A stretch of DNA of 5,320 nucleotides. It comes from Nitrospinae bacterium RIFCSPLOWO2_12_FULL_45_22 (GTDB lineage: Bacteria; 2-12-FULL-45-22). Position 1 is the stretch's first letter. Each line of letters opens with the position of its first letter. The notes beneath the pieces are model-generated. The model was not told where the DNA came from, did no database searches, and saw nothing but the letters and a program-made list of their open reading frames with translations. The DNA lies in NCBI GenBank assembly GCA_001803565.1, contig MHDQ01000260.1:1-5320 (forward strand), given 5' to 3'. The position numbers and the translations under genes were made by a program. Below, one piece after another: positions 1 through 5,320 of the stretch.

Positions 1-330
1 GGTTTGCCTGATGATAGTCTCTATTTCTTTGACCCTGCATTAAACCTCAATCCTGCCGATTCTGCAGATCCCCGGAGTTTCATCCCTTTGGCCCAAGGAG
101 TTACTCTTTTTCCCGGGTTCGTATTTCCCGGCCCCGGTGAAATGAATGCTGACAGCGATGGTAATGGCAAGCTGGACAGCTACCGCCTTTTCTCCGTAAC
201 CCTGCCTCCGAACTTACCCGCAGGGGTATATTATGCCTTTGCCGCCTTAGCTGAACCCGGCACAGTTCGGAGCGGTAACGCCAAACTAATCGGGCAGGTC
301 AGCATTGCTCCTTTTACGATTAACCGTTAG
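1..330 (+). CDS. C-terminal end of a secreted repeat/PKD-family protein (gene A, 5' end outside window)
   Basis: The frame is open from the first base, and the true start lies upstream. The visible 109 residues align without a gap to the last 109 residues of the next gene (4282-4611), with 78 of 109 identical by my count. This is therefore the C-terminal domain of a paralogue and not a small gene; a TTG at position 4 could be mistaken for a start. The domain looks beta-rich, with alternating hydrophobic stretches such as LYFFDPALNL and FAALAEPGT. It holds an EF-hand-like loop, DSDGNGKLD (151-177), that could bind calcium. There is no transmembrane tail, LPXTG or PEP-CTERM signal. By analogy with gene B, the missing part probably holds a signal peptide, NxxGxxAF repeats and PKD domains, but that is inferred. 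Function is unknown; a secretion, sorting or surface-attachment domain is possible. Confidence 0.85.
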   Translation, partial: GLPDDSLYFFDPALNLNPADSADPRSFIPLAQGVTLFPGFVFPGPGEMNADSDGNGKLDSYRLFSVTLPPNLPAGVYYAFAALAEPGTVRSGNAKLIGQVSIAPFTINR

Positions 331-372
331 CAGATTAATTGATTGACTGTGGGTTTAATAATTGGTTTTCCT
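331..372. other. Short intergenic gap between genes A and B
   Basis: These 42 bases are AT-rich. I see no hairpin followed by a T-run and no convincing Shine-Dalgarno sequence ahead of the ATG at 373. The absence of a terminator suggests read-through from gene A into gene B. TTG (343) and GTG (349) are in frame upstream of the ATG but also lack a ribosome binding site. Confidence 0.5.
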
Positions 373-465
373 ATGCTACGAGTACCGGCTAGAAATGTTA
401 AGCTTTTCTTTTTGCTACTATTAATGGTAGGGCTGATTTTCTTGTCCACCAGTCCGGGTTGGGCA
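373..465 (+). other. Signal peptide of gene B
   Basis: Residues 1-31 show a basic n-region with three positive charges, a 14-residue hydrophobic core and a short polar c-region STSPGWA. The expected signal peptidase I cut is after A31, with G at -3 and A at -1; A32 is an alternative. There is no lipobox cysteine, so it is not a lipoprotein signal. Confidence 0.8.
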
Positions 466-3400
466 GCAAGGATTAAAGCTATAAATGTCATACCAGATCC
501 CACGAAATATCGCGATTGGGCCAGAATGCCATCGCTAAATGATAAAGGGCAGATAGCCTTTATAGCTGGTATCTTTCAGGATGCTTTTCCGGATAGAACC
601 GATGTCTTATTCTATGATGGTAACACCTTTACTAACATTACCGCGGATATGGATATTAGTCCGCACGCGGCTAATAATTGGCCCAACAACCCTATCCTCA
701 ATAATTATGGCCAGATAGCCTTTCATAAGGGAGGCGATATCTATTTTTATGATGGTATCAGTATCAAGAATATTACCGGCAAACTCGAGATAGAACCTTA
801 TGATCTTTATCTTTATAGCTATGTGCTTAATGATTCAGGTCAGATCGCTTTCCCAGCCACTTCTTCCGCTGGGTATGATGTCTATTTTTATGATGGGACC
901 TCGATCATCAATATCACGGCTGATTTGGATATGGATGCTGGTGCCCCCAGTCTCAATGATAATGGCCAGATTGCCTTCCATGTCTATGGTGCCGCGGCTA
1001 ATCATTGGGATATCTATTATTATGATGGCGTGACCCTTACCAATATTACCGCCAGTTTGGATATCTCTGCCTATTCACCCATTATTAATAATAAAGGACA
1101 AATAGCCTTCCGGGGCCAGACCGGCGAGTCAGGGCATCATGATATCTACCTTTATGATAGCACGGGCATTATTAATATCACTGCCCAGGCAGGTATTTAT
1201 CTTGATGCCGATTTTTACCATGCCCTTTGGTTAAATAATAATGGTCAATTGGTCTTTAACGGTACTGATAGGTTCTCGGACAAATGGCTCACGGATAAAA
1301 CAGGGATCTATCTTTACGAGGGAACTGCCCTCACACACATCTCCTCTTACTCCAGTCGGCTTAGCCTGAATGACCGGGGTCAAATAGCCTTTTTCTCGTC
1401 GCAAGGACCGTTTCCCACTAATGTCTATTTTTATGATGGGAAGAGCATAGTTTATAGAGGTCCAGGAGGATGTTCAGAAGGCATTATACACCTCAATAAC
1501 AAAGCCCAGATAGTCTATGAGACACCGGCATGTACCTTTGGCCAATCGATCTATTTTTTTGATGGGACTTATAGCAGTAATATCGTAGAATTGCCCAGAT
1601 CAGCTAATCTCAGGATCAGCAAGGTAGTAGCCAATGAAAATAGTTTCTCAGCCGAGGACCCTGCCCTCAATGATCAGGGACAGATAGCCTTTGTGGGACA
1701 GGATCGTGGGGACTATTATAAAGATGTCTATCTCTATGAGGGAGATAAAATAACCAATATTACCGCGGATTTAAAGGTTCATGCCCAGGCCCCGGCCATT
1801 AATAATAGCGGCCAGATAGCCTTTTTGGCTAGTGATTTTAACGCTCAGAAGCCTGATATTTATTTTTATAATGGTCAAAACCTTGAAAATATTACAGCCG
1901 ATCTAAATATCTCAGTTAGCGGCCCCAGCCTCAATGATCTCGGTCAAATAGCCTTTCTAGGCTCTTACTCATACGGCAGCCCTGATCAGGGTTATAAACA
2001 GATTCATCATATATATTTTTATGATGGGTCCGAAGTGACCAATATGACGGCCAATTTAAATATTTCAGTGATATATAATTATAGCATTGGCCTTAATAAT
2101 AAAGGTCAGATTGCATTCTGGGCTCAGGATAGCTCTTCCGGCCGTAAGGATATTTATATTATGGATGGTACCAAACTCATCAATATCACTTCCCGACTAA
2201 ATGACGTAGAATTCAGCTACATGCCTGATGTTGATCTAAATGATCATGGCCAATTGACCTTTTCTGCTCATATACCGGCTTCTGGGAGGTATGGAGTTTA
2301 TTTTTATGATGGGATTGCATTTAAATATACCCCTGCCCTTTCAGATCTTCCCATTGGCCGCCCAAATATCAACAACCAAGGTCAAGTTGCCTTCATTAGC
2401 TGGGATCAGCAGAATCCGCATGTTTATCTCTATGATAGGGATATATTGATTGATATTACTGCTAACTTAGAGGTTAAGTCCTTTAGGCTAAGTGGCTTGA
2501 GCTTAAACAATAAGGGTCAGGTAGCTATTGGTTATACACCTTACCCTTATGGGTATAATAAAAGTCAACAGGATATCGCCTTCTATGATGGGCAAAAGTT
2601 TATCAATATTACCCATAATGAAACTAAATATTGCCCTTGCTCTTCCCTTGACATTAATGATAAAGGTCAAACTGTATTTTCAGGAAGAGACTCTGCCGAC
2701 AGAATAGCCCTCTATTTCTATGATGGGAGAGACTTTACCAATATTATTTCTGATAGCAATATTAGCCATTACTCTGCAACTCAGCTTTACCCCAGTTTGA
2801 ATAATAAAGGTCAGGTTGCCTTTTCCACCCCACAATTTTATTTGCATGGCCCTTCTCCTAATGATATTTATTTCTACGATGGGAACATCCTTAAGCATAT
2901 TACCGCCAATATGAGGCTATCAGTATCTCCTCCCAGCTTGAATAATAATGGCTGGATAGCCTTCTCGGGCGCTACCTGGGATGAACATTGGAAGCAAATA
3001 TCCAATATTTACCTTTATGATGGTAATACCCTTAAGAATCTTACCGCGGATTTAAGAATCTTGGCTAATCCACCCACCTGGGCTATTTCGCCCAGCCTCA
3101 ATGATCGGGGTCAGATAGGATTTACAGTATATAAAAAGGATTACACCCGTTCAGATATCTACCTTTATGATGGGGAGAAGTTTAGCAATATTACCAGCCA
3201 TTTGACCGTTTCTTCCTCAAATCCAAGCCTTAATAATAATGGACAGATAGCCTTTGAAGGTTTTGACGACGCCACTGGCCGCCGGGACATCTATCTTTAT
3301 GATGGAAAGCAGATCACCAATATCACTGCCAAGCTAGCTTTTTCTACCTCATCGCCTGTACTGAATGATTATGGTCAGATAGCCTTTAAAAAATGGATTC

Positions 3401-4611
3401 GTGAAGCCACTGCCGTAGGGTCCCCTGCATATATAGTATTGCCGGCGGAAGAGGTCTATTTTTATAATGGCAGCAAGATCATCGAGGTCATCCACCAGAT
3501 AAAGGTAGACTATCTTGACCTTTCTTTGAATAATCAAGGCCAGATAGCCTTTAGTGATAAATATAATATCTATCTTGCTCAGCCTAATAAGTCACCTATA
3601 GCAGAGGCAAGTAATAATCAGAAGGTTGTCCCTGGCTCTACAGTAAAGCTGGATGGCTCAGGCAGTAGCGATCCGGAAGACGATCCCCTCTCCTACTCGT
3701 GGTTCTTGGTGGCAAAGCCAGCGGGTAGTAATGCCTATCTAGCTGATCAGAATAAGTCAAGTCCTAGCTTATTAACCGATCTGGCAGGTATCTATGAAGT
3801 ACAATTGGTAGTCGGTGACGGTATAGATGAGAGTGCTCCGGATAAAGTAATTATTACTGCGGTTGGTCCCAAACAAGGCCCCGTGGCTTATGGCGGCCCT
3901 GATCAGGTGGTATCTACTGGCTCTACCGTTATTCTTAATGGGGCTAATAGTTATAGCCCCAATGACGATGATCTAGTCTACAACTGGTCCATTATCTCCA
4001 AACCGGATGATAGTAGGACCCCTCTGGCGAATGCGTATGGTGAAAAATGGGCCCTTATAGCGGATGCAGATGGTATCTATGAAGTACAGCTGATAGTCAG
4101 TAATGATCAATCAGTAAGTGAACCTGATACCGTGACCATCATTGCCCTGGGAAAAGGCGCAAAGATCAGAGTAGCCTCCAATAAATCTCAATATATGCCG
4201 GGTGATACCCTCCAGCTATATATCTGGACCGGTAATGCCACCATAACGCCAGAAGTTAAAGCCGATGTCTTTATGGGAATCGGCTTCCCTAATGGCAGGC
4301 TCTATTTCTTTGACCCGGCCTTGAACCTGAAACCAGCTAACCCTACTGATCCAGGGAGCTTCATACCCTTTGCCCAGGGAGCTATCCTGACCTCCGGTTT
4401 CGTATTTCCCACCTCGGCCGAGATGAATGCCGACAGCGATGGCAACGGCAAGTTGGATACCTTTCGCCTCTTCTCGGTAACCCTGCCACCTAATTTACCC
4501 CTGGGTTCCTATTTTGCCTTCGCGGCTCTAGCCGAGCCGGGCACGGCCCAGACAGGTGCCCCCAAACTCATCGGGCAGGTCAGTATCGCCTCTTTTATTA
4601 TTAGCCCTTAG
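373..4611 (+). CDS. Large secreted NxxGxxAF-repeat protein with two PKD-like domains (gene B)
   Basis: This is a complete gene of 1412 residues. The ATG at 373 is preferred over the in-frame TTG at 343 and GTG at 349 because it puts a classic signal peptide at the N terminus: basic residues R3, R7 and K10, a hydrophobic core LFFLLLLMVGLIFL, then a G-W-A cleavage context. Residues about 54-1069 hold 22 degenerate repeats spaced 42-58 residues apart. Each has the order (S/L)N(N/D)xGQIAF, a variable loop, DIYFYDG, xxLxNITADLxIS. Two PKD-like domains follow (about 1074-1164 and 1169-1259), then a C-terminal domain (1264-1412) carrying DSDGNGKLD at 1354-1362. The repeat matches the family I know as the NxxGxxAF tandem repeat, whose function is unknown; propeller-like blades are inferred. 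The product should be exported and lie outside the cell or on its surface. Only four cysteines occur in the mature part (C367, C387, C754, C756). No catalytic motif, LPXTG or C-terminal membrane anchor is seen. The neighbours on both sides are paralogues, and the next gene starts 16 bases downstream. Confidence 0.9.
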   Translation: MLRVPARNVKLFFLLLLMVGLIFLSTSPGWAARIKAINVIPDPTKYRDWARMPSLNDKGQIAFIAGIFQDAFPDRTDVLFYDGNTFTNITADMDISPHAANNWPNNPILNNYGQIAFHKGGDIYFYDGISIKNITGKLEIEPYDLYLYSYVLNDSGQIAFPATSSAGYDVYFYDGTSIINITADLDMDAGAPSLNDNGQIAFHVYGAAANHWDIYYYDGVTLTNITASLDISAYSPIINNKGQIAFRGQTGESGHHDIYLYDSTGIINITAQAGIYLDADFYHALWLNNNGQLVFNGTDRFSDKWLTDKTGIYLYEGTALTHISSYSSRLSLNDRGQIAFFSSQGPFPTNVYFYDGKSIVYRGPGGCSEGIIHLNNKAQIVYETPACTFGQSIYFFDGTYSSNIVELPRSANLRISKVVANENSFSAEDPALNDQGQIAFVGQDRGDYYKDVYLYEGDKITNITADLKVHAQAPAINNSGQIAFLASDFNAQKPDIYFYNGQNLENITADLNISVSGPSLNDLGQIAFLGSYSYGSPDQGYKQIHHIYFYDGSEVTNMTANLNISVIYNYSIGLNNKGQIAFWAQDSSSGRKDIYIMDGTKLINITSRLNDVEFSYMPDVDLNDHGQLTFSAHIPASGRYGVYFYDGIAFKYTPALSDLPIGRPNINNQGQVAFISWDQQNPHVYLYDRDILIDITANLEVKSFRLSGLSLNNKGQVAIGYTPYPYGYNKSQQDIAFYDGQKFINITHNETKYCPCSSLDINDKGQTVFSGRDSADRIALYFYDGRDFTNIISDSNISHYSATQLYPSLNNKGQVAFSTPQFYLHGPSPNDIYFYDGNILKHITANMRLSVSPPSLNNNGWIAFSGATWDEHWKQISNIYLYDGNTLKNLTADLRILANPPTWAISPSLNDRGQIGFTVYKKDYTRSDIYLYDGEKFSNITSHLTVSSSNPSLNNNGQIAFEGFDDATGRRDIYLYDGKQITNITAKLAFSTSSPVLNDYGQIAFKKWIREATAVGSPAYIVLPAEEVYFYNGSKIIEVIHQIKVDYLDLSLNNQGQIAFSDKYNIYLAQPNKSPIAEASNNQKVVPGSTVKLDGSGSSDPEDDPLSYSWFLVAKPAGSNAYLADQNKSSPSLLTDLAGIYEVQLVVGDGIDESAPDKVIITAVGPKQGPVAYGGPDQVVSTGSTVILNGANSYSPNDDDLVYNWSIISKPDDSRTPLANAYGEKWALIADADGIYEVQLIVSNDQSVSEPDTVTIIALGKGAKIRVASNKSQYMPGDTLQLYIWTGNATITPEVKADVFMGIGFPNGRLYFFDPALNLKPANPTDPGSFIPFAQGAILTSGFVFPTSAEMNADSDGNGKLDTFRLFSVTLPPNLPLGSYFAFAALAEPGTAQTGAPKLIGQVSIASFIISP
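532..3579 (+). repeat. Array of 22 NxxGxxAF coding repeats in gene B
   Basis: The conserved glycine codon of each repeat (first G of GQIAF) lies at 547, 709, 838, 964, 1096, 1243, 1378, 1504, 1678, 1810, 1942, 2104, 2248, 2380, 2515, 2665, 2809, 2950, 3109, 3241, 3373 and 3538. The mean period is about 142 bases. Units differ mainly in the loop between GQIAF and YFYDG. Degenerate cores are GQLVF (6), AQIVY (8), GQLTF (13), GQVAI (15), GQTVF (16), GWIAF (18) and GQIGF (19). The last unit runs GQIAF-SDKYNIYLAQ and then passes straight into the first PKD-like domain. Three predicted beta strands per unit (around GQIAF, IYFYDG and LxNIT) would suit a propeller blade, which is an inference. Confidence 0.9.
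3592..3864 (+). other. PKD-like domain 1 of gene B
   Basis: About 91 residues carry the usual hallmarks: an opening P-I-A-E-A, VVPGSTVKLDGSGSSDP-x-x-DPLSYSW, KPAGSNA, a D-L-A-G-I-Y-E-V-Q-L-V-V strand, DG, and S-A-P-D-K-V-I-I-T at the end. PKD domains are extracellular immunoglobulin-like beta sandwiches, often spacers or binding modules in secreted bacterial proteins. Confidence 0.88.
3877..4149 (+). other. PKD-like domain 2 of gene B
   Basis: This second copy parallels the first: G-P-V-A-Y-G-G-P-D-Q-V-V, STGSTVILNGANSYSPNDDD, L-V-Y-N-W, a KPDDS turn, DADGIYEVQLIVSN, and S-E-P-D-T-V-T-I-I. It follows PKD 1 after a linker of about four residues, as expected for tandem beta-sandwich modules. 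DG in the domain 1 strand end is replaced by ND here. Confidence 0.87.
4162..4608 (+). other. C-terminal beta-rich domain of gene B, shared with gene A
   Basis: It begins KIRVASNKSQYMPGDTLQLY, a pattern typical of secreted beta-sandwich modules (Y-x-P-G-D-T-L-x-L-x-I), and runs to the stop. Its last 109 residues are 72% identical to the end of gene A with no insertion or deletion. DSDGNGKLD at 4432-4458 resembles a calcium-binding EF-hand or dockerin-type loop. The function is not established; export, surface retention or ligand binding are possibilities. Confidence 0.75.
4282..4611 (+). repeat. Direct repeat of the gene end (copy 2; copy 1 at 1-330)
   Basis: These 330 bases are colinear with bases 1-330 without a gap, stop codon included. 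Long nearly identical nucleotide tracts surround CTCTATTTCTTTGACCC and AATGAATGC. Differences are spread out, as expected for an old tandem gene duplication and not a recent one. Confidence 0.9.
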
Positions 4612-4627
4612 CAACTTAAAAGAAGAA
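4612..4627. other. 16-base gap between genes B and C
   Basis: No terminator fits here. The purine-rich AAAAGAAGAA directly before the ATG at 4628 is at best a weak ribosome binding site. The short gap supports co-transcription or translational coupling with gene B. Confidence 0.5.
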
Positions 4628-4714
4628 ATGAGCAATCTGAAGTCTAGCCAATTTATTTACGTCTGCTTAATTGCAACCCTGATTCATCTAACTTGGTTTG
4701 GTTTAGCCTGGGCT
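4628..4714 (+). other. Signal peptide of gene C
   Basis: Residues 1-29 have one lysine (K5), a hydrophobic core from about F9 to L26 and an A-W-A cleavage site before S30. C13 lies inside the hydrophobic core and does not form a lipobox. The charge is weaker than in gene B's signal. Confidence 0.72.
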
Positions 4715-5299
4715 AGTAGTTTTACTATTAGCCCTATATTCGATAACCTCAGTATCTTGGTCAGCTCCCCCTCGCTTAATAACAGAGGGCAGATAGCTTA
4801 TGTAGGTAGTAAAGAAAGTATGAGCAATCGAGGGGATATATATTTTTATGATGGCACTACCCTCACAAATATCACTACCAAGCTGGATCAATCGGCCTAT
4901 TCCCCTATCCTTAACAATAAAGGCCAGATCGCCTTCAGGACCCTGGCCGGCGAAGGACGGTACGAGATCTATTTCTATAATGGTACCAGCCTTACCAAGA
5001 TTAGCGATGCGGCAAAGATTTTTATCCATCCCGGTAACTATTATTACCTTACCTTTAATAATGCAGGACAGATAGCGTTTATTGGCAGCAACCTGATTAA
5101 TGATTCCTCAGACCTCTATTTTTATGATGGCTCCACCATCCACAATATTACCTCTGATTTAAATATCATCGTCTCTGCCCCAGATCTTAACGATAAAGGA
5201 GAGATAGCCTTTATAGGGGATAACAATGTCCTAGCTGCATACCCCTCTGACGAGAGTTCGAGCAATGACTTCTGTACAGAGACGAATCCGCACAGGTAG
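4628..5299 (+). CDS. NxxGxxAF-repeat protein, third paralogue, apparently truncated (gene C)
   Basis: The frame gives 223 residues from the ATG at 4628. This start is chosen because it follows the gene B stop by 16 bases, has a purine-rich leader, and yields a signal peptide (core FIYVCLIATLIHLTWFGLAWA, cut after A29 in an A-W-A-S context). Upstream in-frame starts would lie inside gene B and spoil the signal peptide. Four repeats follow, with glycine codons at 4787, 4922, 5066 and 5198. After GEIAFIGDNN the family pattern stops, and the frame ends with SSSNDFCTETNPHR and TAG. There is no YFYDG partner for the fourth repeat, no PKD domain and no C-terminal domain. Compared with gene B, about 1200 residues are missing. 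None of the other forward frames of the final 90 bases restores the repeat pattern. It may be a broken gene, a gene interrupted by an insertion beginning here, or a chimeric contig end. The product, if intact upstream, would be exported like gene B. Confidence 0.75.
   Translation: MSNLKSSQFIYVCLIATLIHLTWFGLAWASSFTISPIFDNLSILVSSPSLNNRGQIAYVGSKESMSNRGDIYFYDGTTLTNITTKLDQSAYSPILNNKGQIAFRTLAGEGRYEIYFYNGTSLTKISDAAKIFIHPGNYYYLTFNNAGQIAFIGSNLINDSSDLYFYDGSTIHNITSDLNIIVSAPDLNDKGEIAFIGDNNVLAAYPSDESSSNDFCTETNPHR
4772..5220 (+). repeat. Four NxxGxxAF coding repeats in gene C
   Basis: Repeat cores are GQIAY (4787), GQIAF (4922), GQIAF (5066) and GEIAF (5198), spaced 135, 144 and 132 bases. The first three are each followed by an (D/E)-(I/L)-Y-F-Y-(D/N)-G strand and then N-I-T, K-I-S or N-I-T. 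The fourth has only its first half before homology is lost. Repeat 2 is closest to repeat 5 of gene B (4862-4939 against 1036-1113, 22 of 26 residues identical). Confidence 0.88.
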
Positions 5300-5320
5300 G
5301 CTTCGGAGTTATTGCATCAC
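5231..5320. other. Right-end segment unlike the rest of the window, with an imperfect inverted repeat
   Basis: This stretch has none of the repeat, PKD or C-terminal domain patterns in any frame I read. It contains GCAATGACT (5262-5270) and AGTTATTGC (5307-5315), which pair over nine bases with one G-T mismatch, an inner CGAA/TTCG pair (5283-5286 and 5302-5305), and the palindrome CTGTACAG (5272-5279). It may be the edge of an inserted element or an assembly join. I recognise no specific element. Confidence 0.35.

Noticed and set aside
800-1033. Plus-strand frame of 77 codons in another phase (and a similar one at 4848-5075)
   Set aside because: Both are shadows of the repeat coding frame; they are rich in M, I and S from TATGAT-type codons read out of phase.
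2680-2898. Reverse-strand open frame of 72 codons
   Set aside because: It lies wholly antisense to gene B repeats, where the repeated DNA keeps the same reverse frame open. It has no ribosome binding site or recognisable product.
3349-3537. Reverse-strand open frame of 62 codons
   Set aside because: It is antisense to gene B repeats 20-21 and shows repeat-derived low-complexity composition without any gene signal.
532-3579. CRISPR array or non-coding satellite repeat
   Set aside because: Units of 126-174 bases are degenerate, keep one open frame throughout, and vary mainly at loop positions, which is the pattern of a protein repeat.
4556-4627. N-terminal extension of gene C into gene B
   Set aside because: The extension would put 24 hydrophilic and mixed residues ahead of a good signal peptide and overlap the conserved end of gene B.
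4590-4630. Rho-independent terminator between genes B and C
   Set aside because: There is no GC-rich hairpin or T-run; the 16-base gap is purine-rich and suits a leader better than a terminator.
4703-5029. Reverse-strand open frame of 108 codons
   Set aside because: It is antisense to the gene C signal peptide and first repeats, which have clear family homology on the plus strand.
5250-5320. tRNA, integron attC site or group II intron edge at the right end
   Set aside because: GTTCGAG looks like a T-loop but has no flanking stem. The inverted repeat lacks the attC core sequences, and no intron GUGYG start or domain V is visible.

Overview
The window is almost entirely filled by three tandem, same-strand genes for one family of secreted, repeat-built bacterial proteins. 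Gene A is present only as its last 109 codons (1-330). Gene B is complete (373-4611, about 1412 residues). Gene C (4628-5299) has its start and four repeats, then loses family resemblance near its end. Gaps between genes are 42 and 16 bases with no visible terminator, so co-transcription is likely. I see no RNA gene, CRISPR array, transposase, integrase or regulatory protein.

Gene B reads in order: a Sec-type signal peptide; 22 degenerate repeats averaging about 47 residues, each built on N-x-x-G-Q-I-A-F, then D-I-Y-F-Y-D-G, then N-I-T-A-D-L; two PKD-like domains; and a roughly 150-residue C-terminal beta-rich domain with an EF-hand-like loop (DSDGNGKLD). The repeat matches what I recall as the 'NxxGxxAF' tandem-repeat family ('choice-of-anchor' proteins). 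A beta-propeller-like fold is plausible but inferred. Gene A ends with the same C-terminal domain at 72% identity with no gap. Gene C begins with the same signal peptide plus repeat layout. The likely role is an extracellular or cell-surface structural or binding protein; no enzymatic motif is visible and no substrate can be named.

The host is a bacterium, judging from short intergenic gaps, the signal peptides and secreted PKD architecture. Base composition is moderately AT-rich and cysteines are few, but no marker gene is present. An uncultivated environmental Gram-negative lineage is a guess. The window begins inside a gene and ends in about 80-90 bases unlike the rest, so it may be a short contig with a real or artefactual junction at its right end.

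The main points for a second look are the tandem paralogue cluster, an apparent internal restart of the repeat array at repeat 9, the regular N-x-T triplets, the retained phase between gene C and gene B repeats, and the abrupt loss of homology around 5225-5250.
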